Assembly (NCBI GenBank): GCA_021151825.1
Contig: JAGKWQ010000003.1
Location: 1-64,000 of the forward strand
DNA: 64,000 nt
Direction of reading: 5' to 3'
Origin: Cellvibrionaceae bacterium
GTDB lineage: Bacteria > Pseudomonadota > Gammaproteobacteria > Pseudomonadales > Cellvibrionaceae
Positions within the stretch are counted from its first letter, which is position 1; each line of letters begins with the position of its first letter. Shown piece by piece: positions 42,630 through 51,111 of this stretch. The notes under the pieces are model-generated. The model was not told where the DNA came from. It did not search any database and saw only the letters and a program-made list of their open reading frames with translations. Position numbers and translations under genes: made by a program.

Positions 42630-44411
42630 TTAACGGCTACGGGTTACCGTAACATCCACACGGCGATTCGCCGCTTTTCCAGCTTCAGTATTGTTGTCAG
42701 CTGCCGGGCGTGTAGCGCCGAAACCGTCTACTGTCATGGGAATAGTTTCCAATCCGTTCAATATAAAATAATCGCGCACACGCTGGGCACGTGCTTTGGA
42801 CAGCGGGATGTTCAACGCATCGGTACCGGTATTGTCGGTGTGGCCTTCAATTTTAATTTGCACCACTTTTTGCGTGGACTTAATGCTGGCAACAACGTTA
42901 TCCAATTTCTGTGCAGCACCAGGTTTTAATTCAGAACTGCCAACATCGAACAACGCATCGCCACTCAATGGAGTTAAATTGCTGATGAGATCTGCGCGGC
43001 TCAATGCAGTGGGCGCATCATCAGGGCATGCTGATTCGGAAACTTTCAATGAATCTTCTACTTTAACTTCATGCAAAATTCCCAAACCATCGCGCACAAT
43101 ACCTAATGCAGGCAACAAGCTCCCCATCGCGGCTAATGAACGCGCATGCGCTACTTCCAATTCACCATGAGCGGTAATTAATGCACGGCTTGCCTGGAAG
43201 TATTCATTCTCGGCATCGAGCAAATCCAGTAATGTGCGCTGGCCGATATTAAATTGCTCAGCGTAAGCGGTACGCACTTTATCGCTGGATAATTTATGTT
43301 GCTCCAACGAAATTAATTGTTCGCGGATGCGCTGTGAATCGTTGTAAGCAATTTGCGTAGTTTGACGTAAATCCACACACGCTTGATCGCGCAAATCTTT
43401 GGCTTGATTTACTTGCTCTAATGAGCGGCGCACCGCTGCACGATTGGCACCACCGCTGTAGAGGTTATAAGTAATAGCCACTTCAACCGCATTTTCATCA
43501 CCCCAGGAATCCGGATCAGTGCGATTATCAAAACCATTCTGGTTGCGGTTAGTCACGCCACGCGCGCGCAATTCCGCTTTCGGATAATAACCGGAACGTT
43601 CAACTTTTACGGCCGCCTGAGCAGCACTGATATTTTTTATCGCCGCATGAAAACCAGGGTTACCTTGATAGGCCAAAACCAATGCTTCGCGCACGGATGC
43701 CGGTAGTTTTTGTGTCGCCAGATCACTGGGGTTTAATTCTTCCGCAGGCAACTGGCCAACAACACGCAAATAACGCGCGGTGACATCATGCAAATTGGAA
43801 GCTTCCGTTAATAAGTTGGATTCTGCCAACGCCAAACGTCCAGATACTTGCTCAAGGTCTACACGGCGGCCAACACCGGTTGATACCCGTTCTTCAATCT
43901 GTGAATACACTTCACGATGCTTGGCGTAATTGTCACGCGCCAGAGCAACCAAATCGCGATTACGCTTTACATCTTCATACGCTTGCACAGCATCAAGCGC
44001 AGTTGTTTCGACGGTATTGAGTAATTCGTAGTAACGCACCAGACGAATACCATCCATACGTTTTACTTCACCCGAGGTGCGGAAACCATCAAACAACATT
44101 TGGGTGAGCGTCACTTGCCCTTGCCCGGTTGAATAAGTGCCACGGCCATCATAATCACGTGCAGTCTCACCCGATGTTGCCGCCAGATCGACCGACGGCA
44201 AATAACCGGCACGCGCTACACGCACATCCAATGCCGAGGCTTTGAATTCATGCCAGCTGGCTTGTACGTCCGGGTTGGACTCTATAGCTTTCAATGCCGC
44301 ATCTTTCACGTTATTTGCCTGGGCAAAAACGCTGGAAGAAAGTGCATAGAGGGAAATAAAAAGAAGTGATTTTTTAAACGAAATACCGGGTTGAAAGAGT
44401 GAACGGATCAT
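42630..44411 (-). CDS. lapE: TolC-type outer membrane channel fused to an OmpA domain (LapE)
   Basis: The start is the ATG at 44411, giving 593 residues; an in-frame ATG at 44435 is less likely. A signal peptide (about 1-30, ends VFA|QA) precedes a TolC-like domain with two outer-membrane efflux repeats (about 35-430). After a linker comes an OmpA-type peptidoglycan-binding domain ('FDVGSSELKPGAAQKL', 'IEGHTDNTGTDALN', 'LSKARAQRVRDYF', 'NRRVDVTV'). Placement beside lapB and lapC makes it the outer-membrane component of the exporter. The OmpA tail is not part of ordinary TolC and may anchor the channel to the cell wall. Confidence 0.93.
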   Translation of the reverse strand: MIRSLFQPGISFKKSLLFISLYALSSSVFAQANNVKDAALKAIESNPDVQASWHEFKASALDVRVARAGYLPSVDLAATSGETARDYDGRGTYSTGQGQVTLTQMLFDGFRTSGEVKRMDGIRLVRYYELLNTVETTALDAVQAYEDVKRNRDLVALARDNYAKHREVYSQIEERVSTGVGRRVDLEQVSGRLALAESNLLTEASNLHDVTARYLRVVGQLPAEELNPSDLATQKLPASVREALVLAYQGNPGFHAAIKNISAAQAAVKVERSGYYPKAELRARGVTNRNQNGFDNRTDPDSWGDENAVEVAITYNLYSGGANRAAVRRSLEQVNQAKDLRDQACVDLRQTTQIAYNDSQRIREQLISLEQHKLSSDKVRTAYAEQFNIGQRTLLDLLDAENEYFQASRALITAHGELEVAHARSLAAMGSLLPALGIVRDGLGILHEVKVEDSLKVSESACPDDAPTALSRADLISNLTPLSGDALFDVGSSELKPGAAQKLDNVVASIKSTQKVVQIKIEGHTDNTGTDALNIPLSKARAQRVRDYFILNGLETIPMTVDGFGATRPAADNNTEAGKAANRRVDVTVTRSR

Positions 44412-44764
44412 TAATGTGCTTTCCGATTTTATCAATGTTAGAAATTAATTCTGGTTAGCGTCCCTAACATCACGGTATTCACCCCTCCCGACCGACTTGT
44501 GAACACCTGGCACCTCTCAATTCTAGTCACCCCTTGGCTAATACCTCTCACAACCAGGGGTTTAAACGAAATATTGGCGGACCAATTGCTTTACCGGGTA
44601 TTTCGTCGCTATGAATTGCCTCCACTAAGCCCAATCAATGGCGCAAAAAACATCCAAAACTAGATTTTAATCATAACTTAGTGGGTGTTTATTCCACAAT
44701 AGAATTTATCTTTGTGACGAATATCACACAACTATAACTGAAATGCTGATTTTTGCTCTATTAA
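44412..44764 (-). other. 353-bp region upstream of lapE
   Basis: No gene is supported. The region is AT-rich towards 44700. A perfect CRP-type site is at 44713-44728. It is the only region from which lapE can be transcribed separately from rlmA. Confidence 0.5.
44713..44728. promoter_or_regulatory. Perfect CRP/Vfr-type binding site upstream of lapE
   Basis: TGTGA-CGAATA-TCACA matches the CRP consensus TGTGA-N6-TCACA with no mismatch. It is 302 bp upstream of the lapE start codon and 37 bp past the stop of rlmA. A class III adenylate cyclase is encoded in the same window, so cAMP is likely to be made in this cell. Confidence 0.55.
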
Positions 44765-45577
44765 TTAACACGCTAGTTCTCTCCGATAACAGTAGATACC
44801 GAAATCCAGCTGATCTACCAAACCTTCCCTCTCCAGCTGCGTGCGCAAATTTTCCGCTAATCGCCAGGCAAATGGCGTCATCGATAACAAGGCCTGACAC
44901 AAGACTTTATCCTTTATTACCAATTCGCCTGTGAGCCTTTCCTGAGCAACCAACCTGAATCCATTTGGAACAACCGGCGGCTCATGAGGGCGAACATCGG
45001 CGTATATCCGCTGGCGCAACCCCAGCAGATGATTTTCAGCCGGCGCAACTATAACCAAAAGCCCCTCCGGCTTTATTACACGCCATAACTCTTCACCTTT
45101 ACTGGGAGCGTAGATACGGGTAATTACATCCAGGGATTGATCGGCAAACGGCAAATCAAAATTGGAAGCAACAGCAAATATATTGCGATTTTTATGAATT
45201 GCAGATTTTGCGGCAAGACGCACACCGGCTTTGGCAATGTCCACACCGTAGACCCGGGCTTGAGGTAAAACCTCAGCAAATGCGTGAGTGAAATAGCCTT
45301 CACCACAACCTACATCCAGCAACGTTTGTGTATCCGCAGGCAACAATATTTCTAATCGCTTTTTTAACGGATCAAAAAAACCTGCCTGCAAAAATTGACG
45401 GCGCGCCTGCAATTGCTCTTTCGCATCACCCGGCTCGCGCGAATGTTTATTTTGCACAGGCAACAAATTGAAATAGCCCTCTTTGGCGCGATCAAACTGG
45501 TGGCGATTTTCACAAGCAAGCCCTTGCGAATTTGATAGCAATGCTTGTTTGCACAGGGGGCAACACAAATCTTTCAT
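44765..45577 (-). CDS. rlmA: 23S rRNA (guanine-745-N1) methyltransferase RlmA
   Basis: The 270-residue protein begins with a zinc-binding segment (CCPLCKQ, then ACENRHQFDRAKEGY). The AdoMet-binding motif is LLDVGCGEGYFTHAFA, followed by 'RIYAPSKGEELWRVIKPEG' and 'LLSMTPFAWR', all as in RlmA. The start is the ATG at 45577, whose product begins MKDLCCPLC as expected; a longer frame upstream at 45673 is atypical. It modifies helix 35 of 23S rRNA. It follows phoH on the same strand, with a hairpin between. Confidence 0.93.
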   Translation of the reverse strand: MKDLCCPLCKQALLSNSQGLACENRHQFDRAKEGYFNLLPVQNKHSREPGDAKEQLQARRQFLQAGFFDPLKKRLEILLPADTQTLLDVGCGEGYFTHAFAEVLPQARVYGVDIAKAGVRLAAKSAIHKNRNIFAVASNFDLPFADQSLDVITRIYAPSKGEELWRVIKPEGLLVIVAPAENHLLGLRQRIYADVRPHEPPVVPNGFRLVAQERLTGELVIKDKVLCQALLSMTPFAWRLAENLRTQLEREGLVDQLDFGIYCYRRELAC

Positions 45578-45650
45578 GGTAATAATCAGTGCGGGAAAAT
45601 TAGCGCGCAGGATGGCGACTCGCTCATGAATAAGCAAGTCATCTATCAGG

Positions 45651-45696
45651 AAAAAACCAGAGGCGCATGCCAATCAATACCGGCGCCCCTGATTTT
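45651..45696 (-). terminator. Terminator-like hairpin after phoH
   Basis: Arms AAAACCAGAGGCGC and GCGCCCCTGATTTT pair over 12 of 14 positions with a 16-nt loop, and on the minus strand a T-run follows. It begins just after the phoH stop. Confidence 0.55.
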
Positions 45697-45700
45697 ATTA

Positions 45701-46507
45701 TTAACTTTCTTCAGGTGTTTCGTAGCGATCGATAATATCGCGCACTAGCCCGCTACGAACAATATCTTCACGCTCAAACTCATGGACATAAACATTAGGT
45801 AAACCTTGCAAACGCTCCACCGCATCCGCCAGACCATTGGGACCACGAATATCACTTTGCTTGATATCACCATTAATGACCACTTTGCAGTCCTCACCAA
45901 TGCGCGTTAAAAACATTTTCATTTGTGCAGGACTGGTGTTTTGTGCTTCATCAAGAATCACAAAGGTTTTGCTGTTAAAGGTTTTCCCGCGCATGAATGC
46001 AAGTGGCGCTGCCACTATGCGACCATGGCGCAAGCAATAATCTACTGTGCCGGCACCCAATCGTTCATTCAATATATCGCGGAAGGCGTCAATGTAGACC
46101 GAGAATTTCTGATCCAGATCCCCCGGTAAGAAACCCAGATTTTCTCCAGACTCCACCGCCGGACGAGTAAGGATAATTCGCTCAATACGCCCTGATTCCA
46201 GTGCCTCAGCTGCTAACGCACCCGCACAATAACTTTTACCAGTACCGGCCGGGCCAATACCGAAAGTAAGCATGTGGGTATTAATAGCATTGATATATTG
46301 CTGCTGGGATTTTGTCTTCGCACGAAGCGGTTGGGGAGAGCGAGGGGGAGAGTAAGCAGTTTCAAGTTGTTGCGAGCGGGATTTGAGGTCGACGATATTG
46401 TCATCAGTCCGTGGATTCTTTCGCGACTTATGCCGTGACGTCGAATAGTTGTTATCGTCAAAGTGTTGGTGATTTGCACTGCGTCTGGCATGCGATTTTT
46501 TTGCCAT
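45701..46507 (-). CDS. phoH: PhoH-type P-loop ATPase
   Basis: The 268-residue protein is the short PhoH form. A basic N-terminal tail precedes the ATPase domain with Walker A GPAGTGKS, Walker B FVILDEAQN, and 'ILTRPAVESGENLGFLPGD' and 'INGDIKQSD'. It is related to E. coli PhoH; the exact cellular role of this family is not settled, though it is linked to RNA metabolism and phosphate stress. Whether it is PhoH or the YbeZ/PhoL paralogue cannot be decided with certainty; no ybeY lies next to it, which favours PhoH. Confidence 0.9.
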   Translation of the reverse strand: MAKKSHARRSANHQHFDDNNYSTSRHKSRKNPRTDDNIVDLKSRSQQLETAYSPPRSPQPLRAKTKSQQQYINAINTHMLTFGIGPAGTGKSYCAGALAAEALESGRIERIILTRPAVESGENLGFLPGDLDQKFSVYIDAFRDILNERLGAGTVDYCLRHGRIVAAPLAFMRGKTFNSKTFVILDEAQNTSPAQMKMFLTRIGEDCKVVINGDIKQSDIRGPNGLADAVERLQGLPNVYVHEFEREDIVRSGLVRDIIDRYETPEES

Positions 46508-46955
46508 AAATCATAATCCCCTTCGGTCGGTAAATAACACGAGCATTTAAGCAATACCCGTTAATGTGAGTCACCCGATTTACGCAAGTTGTTTAATGTG
46601 GATTACATGGTTGCCAATACACCTCCCCTTAAAATGTTAAATAAAGCCGTTCAATATTTTAGATACTCAATTCAAGCATCAGTTCAAACAACAAAACACA
46701 TTAAGTAAAACAAAAGGCTGTGACAGAAAGATGACGCAAGACCGAATAAAATCTACTCGCGAACATCGTCCGCAACTACTAAATTCGTTTGTGATTCTGA
46801 ACCGCATCGCCTTTGAAAAAAGCAACCGATTGTGGTTCAGATTGTAGCGGGCAACTACTGGTTGTGTTCGCCACCCTTGATTTGATACTAGGCTTATTTT
46901 TGATTTGGGTCAATCACTTCTTTACATTAAAAATGACATAGCCCAGAGGCATTAA
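46508..46955. other. 448-bp gap between phoH and the helicase gene, with a long hairpin
   Basis: No coding sequence is supported. TCTGAACC (46796-46803) and GGTTCAGA (46834-46841) form an 8-bp inverted repeat with a partly paired interior. GCAACTACT occurs twice, around 46772 and 46851. The rest is AT-rich and likely holds the phoH promoter. The structure could be a small RNA or an attenuator; this is not established. Confidence 0.35.
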
Positions 46956-46980
46956 AAGCCGGCTTATTCTTCGCCGGCAT
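46956..46980 (-). terminator. Terminator overlapping the helicase stop codon
   Basis: Stem GCCGGC / GCCGGC (46958-46963 and 46973-46978) with a 9-nt loop that contains the TAA stop of the helicase gene. T-rich sequence follows on the minus strand (TTTTAATG). Confidence 0.65.
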
Positions 46981-48340
46981 CATCCAGAGTTTTACTGATT
47001 TTCTTTTTCGGCGGTGCAAAACCATCAACTACCTGGGCATTTTTTACCGCAGTTGGAACGCGGCGATTACCGATATTTTTCTTGTCGCGCTCGCGCACTT
47101 TTACTTTGGGCTTTTTATCGTCCGCCTTATCATCTTTAGCTGATTTCTTTTTAGTGCCGGCAGCCTTACCTGATGCCTTAATTTTATCTGGCCCTTGATA
47201 TTTCCCCTTCAAACCGGGTATGCCGATTGTTTCAAAGGTTACGTTCAAATAGCGCTCGATACTCTTGCATAGATTCCATTCTTTCGTATCTACCAGCGTC
47301 ACAGCCCTACCCTCGGCATCAGCACGGCCAGTACGACCAACGCGGTGTAAGTATTCATCACCCGATTGAGCTACATCGACATTCACAACCAATTCAACAC
47401 CGGGAATATCCAGACCACGCGCAGCTACATCAGTCGCCACCAACAATTGAGTGCGCCCCTGGCGGAAATGCTCCAATGCGATTTTGCGCTGATCCTGGGT
47501 AATATCACCGTGCAAGCAACTGACCCGGTATTTGTTATAACGTAGAAAATTATCCAGTTGTGTTGCGCGCGCTTTAGTGTTGGTAAAAATAATTGCCTTT
47601 TCAAACGTGGCTTTTTCCAAGAGCGCTACCAACAATTTTTCTTTGTGCTTGTAATCGTCAGCCAACATCATTTGCTGGATGATCGCATTGGGTTTTTCGT
47701 CGAGGTAAATCTCTTCCGCCTCACCCAAAATCACTTGCTTGATTAAATGACGTAAGCCTTTCTGCTCCATGGTGGCAGAAAATAATAAGGTCTGGCGTTC
47801 AGCGCGACAGCTGGCGGTAATTTTCAGGACGTCATCGCTCAACCCCATATCGAGCATGCGATCTGCTTCATCCAACACTAAAAATTCCAGGCCGGAAAAC
47901 TCGGTGGACTTAAGCATTACATGCTCCGCCAATCGCCCGGGAGTGCCCACAATAATTTCCGGATTTTTACGCAGCATGGCTTTTTGGTATTTCAGCTCTT
48001 CGCCGCCACAAACTACTCCCACTTTCATACCGGTAAACTTCAATAGTTGTTCAGCATTTTTTACGATCTGACGAGCTAATTCGCGAGTGGGAGTTAATAT
48101 CAACATGCGTGTCGAGCTGGGATTAACCGACGCATTTGCCAGCATGGATTGCAACGCGGGCAACAGGAAGGCAACCGTTTTACCACTACCGGTCTTGGAG
48201 CTGACAATCAGATTCTTCCCCGCCAACGCTGCCGGAATAGCTTTTGCCTGCACTGGCGTAGCCTGCTCATACCCCAACAGATCAATGGCCTTGCGCAACT
48301 GGTTATCGCTAATCAGGTCATGGAAGCCGGGTAGAGTCAT
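46964..48340 (-). CDS. DEAD-box ATP-dependent RNA helicase
   Basis: The 458-residue protein has all the usual motifs: Q motif (GYEQATPVQ), Walker A SKTGSGKT, PTRELARQ, DEAD in LVLDEADRML, SAT in LLFSAT, and the second domain's 'VATDVAARGLDIPGVELV' and HRVGRTGRA. A lysine-rich C-terminal tail (about 390-440) probably binds RNA. The start is the ATG at 48340, which has GAGG before it. It belongs to the RhlE/SrmB-like group, but I cannot assign a specific one. Roles include ribosome assembly and RNA decay. It is divergent from dusC. Confidence 0.92.
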   Translation of the reverse strand: MTLPGFHDLISDNQLRKAIDLLGYEQATPVQAKAIPAALAGKNLIVSSKTGSGKTVAFLLPALQSMLANASVNPSSTRMLILTPTRELARQIVKNAEQLLKFTGMKVGVVCGGEELKYQKAMLRKNPEIIVGTPGRLAEHVMLKSTEFSGLEFLVLDEADRMLDMGLSDDVLKITASCRAERQTLLFSATMEQKGLRHLIKQVILGEAEEIYLDEKPNAIIQQMMLADDYKHKEKLLVALLEKATFEKAIIFTNTKARATQLDNFLRYNKYRVSCLHGDITQDQRKIALEHFRQGRTQLLVATDVAARGLDIPGVELVVNVDVAQSGDEYLHRVGRTGRADAEGRAVTLVDTKEWNLCKSIERYLNVTFETIGIPGLKGKYQGPDKIKASGKAAGTKKKSAKDDKADDKKPKVKVRERDKKNIGNRRVPTAVKNAQVVDGFAPPKKKISKTLDDAGEE

Positions 48341-48473
48341 GGTGAACCTCAATAATAAATAAATAGGAATAGCTAAAAAGGCCGCGCAATCTACGCAGGG
48401 TTGAACAATATTTCAACCAAAACCGCCCACATGTCGTTAAAATGCCGCCCTTTTGTAAAACCGAGCAAGCGTC

Positions 48474-49454
48474 ATGAGAATTATGTTGGCCCCAATGGAG
48501 GGCGTTGTTGAACATCACGTGCGCGATATTCTGACTCGCATCGGCGGACTGGATGGATGCGTCACCGAGTTTATCCGCGTTACTGACCAAAAGCTTCCTT
48601 ATAAAGTGTTTTATAAGTTTGCCCCCGAACTGGAAAGTGGCTGTAACACCCCCAACGGAACACCGGTACGCGTGCAATTACTCGGCAGCAAACCCGAGCC
48701 CATGGCCATCAACGCATTAGAGTTGGTCAATTTCGGGGTCAAAGCCATCGATTTGAATTTTGGCTGCCCGGCCAAAACTGTAAATTCCCATGAAGGTGGC
48801 GCTTGCTTGCTGCGCACTCCGGATCGCGTTTACTCCATTATTAAAGCGGTGCGTGATGCGGTTCCGGCAGAAATCCCGGTCACAGCCAAAATCAGGCTAG
48901 GCTATGAAGATCGCAGCAGCTATATGGATAACGCCCACGCGGTACAGGCCGCCGGCGCCAATGAGCTCACAGTGCATGCGCGGTCCAAAGCCGACGGCTA
49001 CAAACCACCAGCTTACTGGCATTACATCGCTGACATCCGTGCAGAACTTAAAATCCCGGTAGTGGCTAACGGTGAAATCTGGTCGATAGAAGATTATCTG
49101 CGTTGCCGTGAGCAATCGGGCGGTGCTGATGTGATGCTTGGCCGCGGCCTGCTGTCCTGCCCTGACCTGGCGCGCCAAATCAAAGCCCACCTTAATAATG
49201 AAGATTACACACCGCTGACATGGCCGGAAATTTGCACTATGTTGTATGACTATTATCGGCTCACCACCCCACTTTATTGTGAGCGCAACTGCGGCAATCG
49301 CGTAAAACAGTGGTTGATGTATTTAAGCCGCCAATACCCGCAAGCGACCGTATTTTTTGAGGCGATAAAACGCAAGACGACCCCACCGGAACTGGATGCT
49401 TGCTTCCAGGAAGCACTCATGGCTTGTGGAGCTACACCAACAATCATCACTTGA
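48474..49454 (+). CDS. dusC: tRNA-dihydrouridine(16) synthase DusC
   Basis: The 326-residue FMN enzyme reduces uridine to dihydrouridine in tRNA. It has the start MLAPMEGVVEHHVR, the active-site Cys98 in LNFGCPAKTVN, and 'ELTVHARSKADGYKPPAYW', 'PVVANGEI' and 'DVMLGRG'. The MEG start, Cys98 and the length match the DusC subgroup. It is divergent from the helicase and convergent with the HDOD gene. Confidence 0.94.
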   Translation: MRIMLAPMEGVVEHHVRDILTRIGGLDGCVTEFIRVTDQKLPYKVFYKFAPELESGCNTPNGTPVRVQLLGSKPEPMAINALELVNFGVKAIDLNFGCPAKTVNSHEGGACLLRTPDRVYSIIKAVRDAVPAEIPVTAKIRLGYEDRSSYMDNAHAVQAAGANELTVHARSKADGYKPPAYWHYIADIRAELKIPVVANGEIWSIEDYLRCREQSGGADVMLGRGLLSCPDLARQIKAHLNNEDYTPLTWPEICTMLYDYYRLTTPLYCERNCGNRVKQWLMYLSRQYPQATVFFEAIKRKTTPPELDACFQEALMACGATPTIIT

Positions 49455-49458
49455 ATAA

Positions 49459-49488
49459 AAAAGGCCCGCATTTTACTGCGGGCCTTCG
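49459..49488. terminator. Terminator between dusC and the HDOD gene
   Basis: The 10-bp stem AAGGCCCGCA / TGCGGGCCTT (49461-49470 and 49477-49486) has a 6-nt loop. The T-run is on the minus strand, so it acts best for the HDOD gene. Confidence 0.85.
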
Positions 49489-49527
49489 ACTCTCACCGTC
49501 GTTGTAGTTAACTCGTAATAATTCAAC

Positions 49528-50349
49528 CTAGTGAATCAGCTCGTCAAAACCACCCATCAAATCATTGGTTTCATCAATTCGTTCAGCCAGCTTCACCATA
49601 TTAATTCCCAGTTTGGTAGCCAAATCATTCGGGAAATTTGCCAATAAATCAGCGTCGTTACCTTTTTCATGCACATGGACAATGTAATCAGCAATATTGA
49701 TTAATGCCGCAAAACGCGAGAATTCCGGTGCAGCCAATGGATCCAGCTGATAACGGATACCCGCCACGATTGCGTCGGGAAACTTCCAGCGATTCGCCAG
49801 TTCAGCGCCCGCTTCCGGGAAATTGAAACCCAATACATTCTTTTCGATATCGGAATTGCGCGCACCTCGATCCACCACTTTCTGGATCTCTTTACATTCT
49901 TCCGGCAATAAAATATGGATTAGCAATTCACCGATGTTATGGATCATGCCGCAGGTAAACGCTGTTTCAGCATCATCTTTGGAGAATTTCGCGAGCCATT
50001 TACAAGTCGCCGCCACAGCAAAACTGTTATGCCAAAAAGCGGGCAGATCAAAACCTTCCGGCGCCTTGAACGCCCCCGTCATCCCCGACGCCAGTACCAG
50101 GGTTCTTACGGCGTTAAATCCGAGAATAAACACTGCATCACTAACCGAACCCACTTTGCGATTGCCACCGTAATGCGCAGAGTTCGCCGCACGTAGCACT
50201 TTGGCTGTCAGTACCTGATCAGCACTGATTTTCTTCGCAATCGCATCATTATTAATATTTTCGTCGCCAAAGCTCTCAATCAATTCCTGCACCACTTTAG
50301 GAATATTCGGCAACTTTTGTGCGTTATCAATTAAATTTTTAAGCTCCAC
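49528..50349 (-). CDS. HDOD domain protein
   Basis: The 273-residue protein starts at a GTG (50349) with GAGGG just before it. An HDOD domain fills most of it: 'LPNIPKVVQELIESFGDENI', 'DQVLTAKVLRAANSAHYG', 'VSDAVFILGFNAVRTLVLASG', then 'FTCGMIHNIGELLI'. HDOD proteins are HD-like signalling proteins, mostly without phosphodiesterase activity, often linked to c-di-GMP and stress regulation. No partner domain is fused. Function here cannot be inferred further. Confidence 0.88.
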   Translation of the reverse strand: MELKNLIDNAQKLPNIPKVVQELIESFGDENINNDAIAKKISADQVLTAKVLRAANSAHYGGNRKVGSVSDAVFILGFNAVRTLVLASGMTGAFKAPEGFDLPAFWHNSFAVAATCKWLAKFSKDDAETAFTCGMIHNIGELLIHILLPEECKEIQKVVDRGARNSDIEKNVLGFNFPEAGAELANRWKFPDAIVAGIRYQLDPLAAPEFSRFAALINIADYIVHVHEKGNDADLLANFPNDLATKLGINMVKLAERIDETNDLMGGFDELIH

Positions 50350-50663
50350 AATACCCTCGCTTGCATCTCATATAGTCGCGGCAAGGCCAACATCCACCCC
50401 ATAAATCCCCTCGCCTGAGATTGGGTATAGCAAATGTTTGGCTTATCGCAATTCCAGATGTCAAAAATGGAATGCTAATAACAAATATTTCATAGAGTAA
50501 AATTCAGACAACAGCGCATCAATAACTTTTCTATAGAGTTGTAGATGAGGATCAATTTATTGATTGGCCTACAAAAAGCCAGAGTGTTCGCAGATGAGTA
50601 GTGAAAAAAACAGAAAAGAAAATCGCACAGAAAGGAAATAAAAAATTATTGTGAGAAAAAGAA
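50350..50663. other. AT-rich gap upstream of the HDOD gene
   Basis: About 314 bp with no supported gene, no clear repeat and no RNA fold seen by eye. It should contain the HDOD promoter. Confidence 0.4.
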
Positions 50664-50692
50664 AAAGCCCGCTAGTGATAGCGGGCTTTTTT
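50664..50692 (-). terminator. Terminator of tRNA-Arg
   Basis: The 11-bp stem AAAGCCCGCTA / TAGCGGGCTTT (50664-50674 and 50679-50689) has a 4-nt loop. It starts 4 bp after the tRNA CCA end and is followed by TTTTCTTTTTC on the minus strand. Confidence 0.85.
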
Positions 50693-50695
50693 ATA

Positions 50696-50772
50696 TGGCG
50701 CACTCGGGAGGATTCGAACCTCCGACCGCTCGGTTCGTAGCCGAGTACTCTATCCAGCTGAGCTACGAGTGC
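50696..50772 (-). tRNA. tRNA-Arg (ACG)
   Basis: The cloverleaf folds on the minus strand: acceptor GCACTCG / CGAGTGC, anticodon stem CTCGG / CCGAG around loop CTACGAA (anticodon ACG), T-arm with GTTCGAATC, discriminator G and an encoded CCA. Anticodon ACG would be edited to ICG and read CGU/CGC/CGA codons. Confidence 0.96.
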
Positions 50773-50787
50773 GTTGTTGAGGCGCGC

Positions 50788-50816
50788 ATTCTATTGATCG
50801 AGGCTTTGTGAGTCAA
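50788..50816 (-). promoter_or_regulatory. Promoter of tRNA-Arg
   Basis: On the minus strand TTGACT and TAGAAT are 17 bp apart, directly upstream of the tRNA. A GC-rich discriminator (GCGCGCC) follows the -10, as in stringently controlled promoters. Confidence 0.75.
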
Positions 50817-50945
50817 GCATTTATTTGATTTTCTTTTACGAAATTTTCAAATTAATGCGTTATAAATCAATGAACTACAAAATTCGATCAAGTTGTACAA
50901 ACAGCACTCAATGCTGTGATGCGCGACTTGTACTTATTTAAATAC

Positions 50946-51033
50946 TGGCGGTGAGAGAGGGAGTCGAACCCTCGATACCTTGCGGTATACACACTTTCCA
51001 GGCGTGCTCCTTCGGCCACTCGGACATCTCACC
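50946..51033 (-). tRNA. tRNA-Ser (GGA)
   Basis: Acceptor GGTGAGA / TCTCACC; anticodon stem CACGC / GTGTG around CTGGAAA (anticodon GGA); long variable arm (TACCGCAAGGTA) typical of class II tRNA-Ser; T-arm GTTCGACTC; discriminator G and encoded CCA. Reads UCC/UCU codons. Confidence 0.96.
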
Positions 51034-51080
51034 GTTTTTCTTTGTCAGGGTATTTTTACCTACCCTTGCAAAGGCGCGCT

Positions 51081-51109
51081 AATGTACACAAGCAAACAGG
51101 CAAACGCAA
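51081..51109 (-). promoter_or_regulatory. Promoter of tRNA-Ser
   Basis: On the minus strand TTGCGT and TACATT are 17 bp apart, followed by a GC-rich discriminator (AGCGCGCC). It sits directly after the end of the nitroreductase gene. Confidence 0.6.
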
Positions 51110-51111
51110 TC

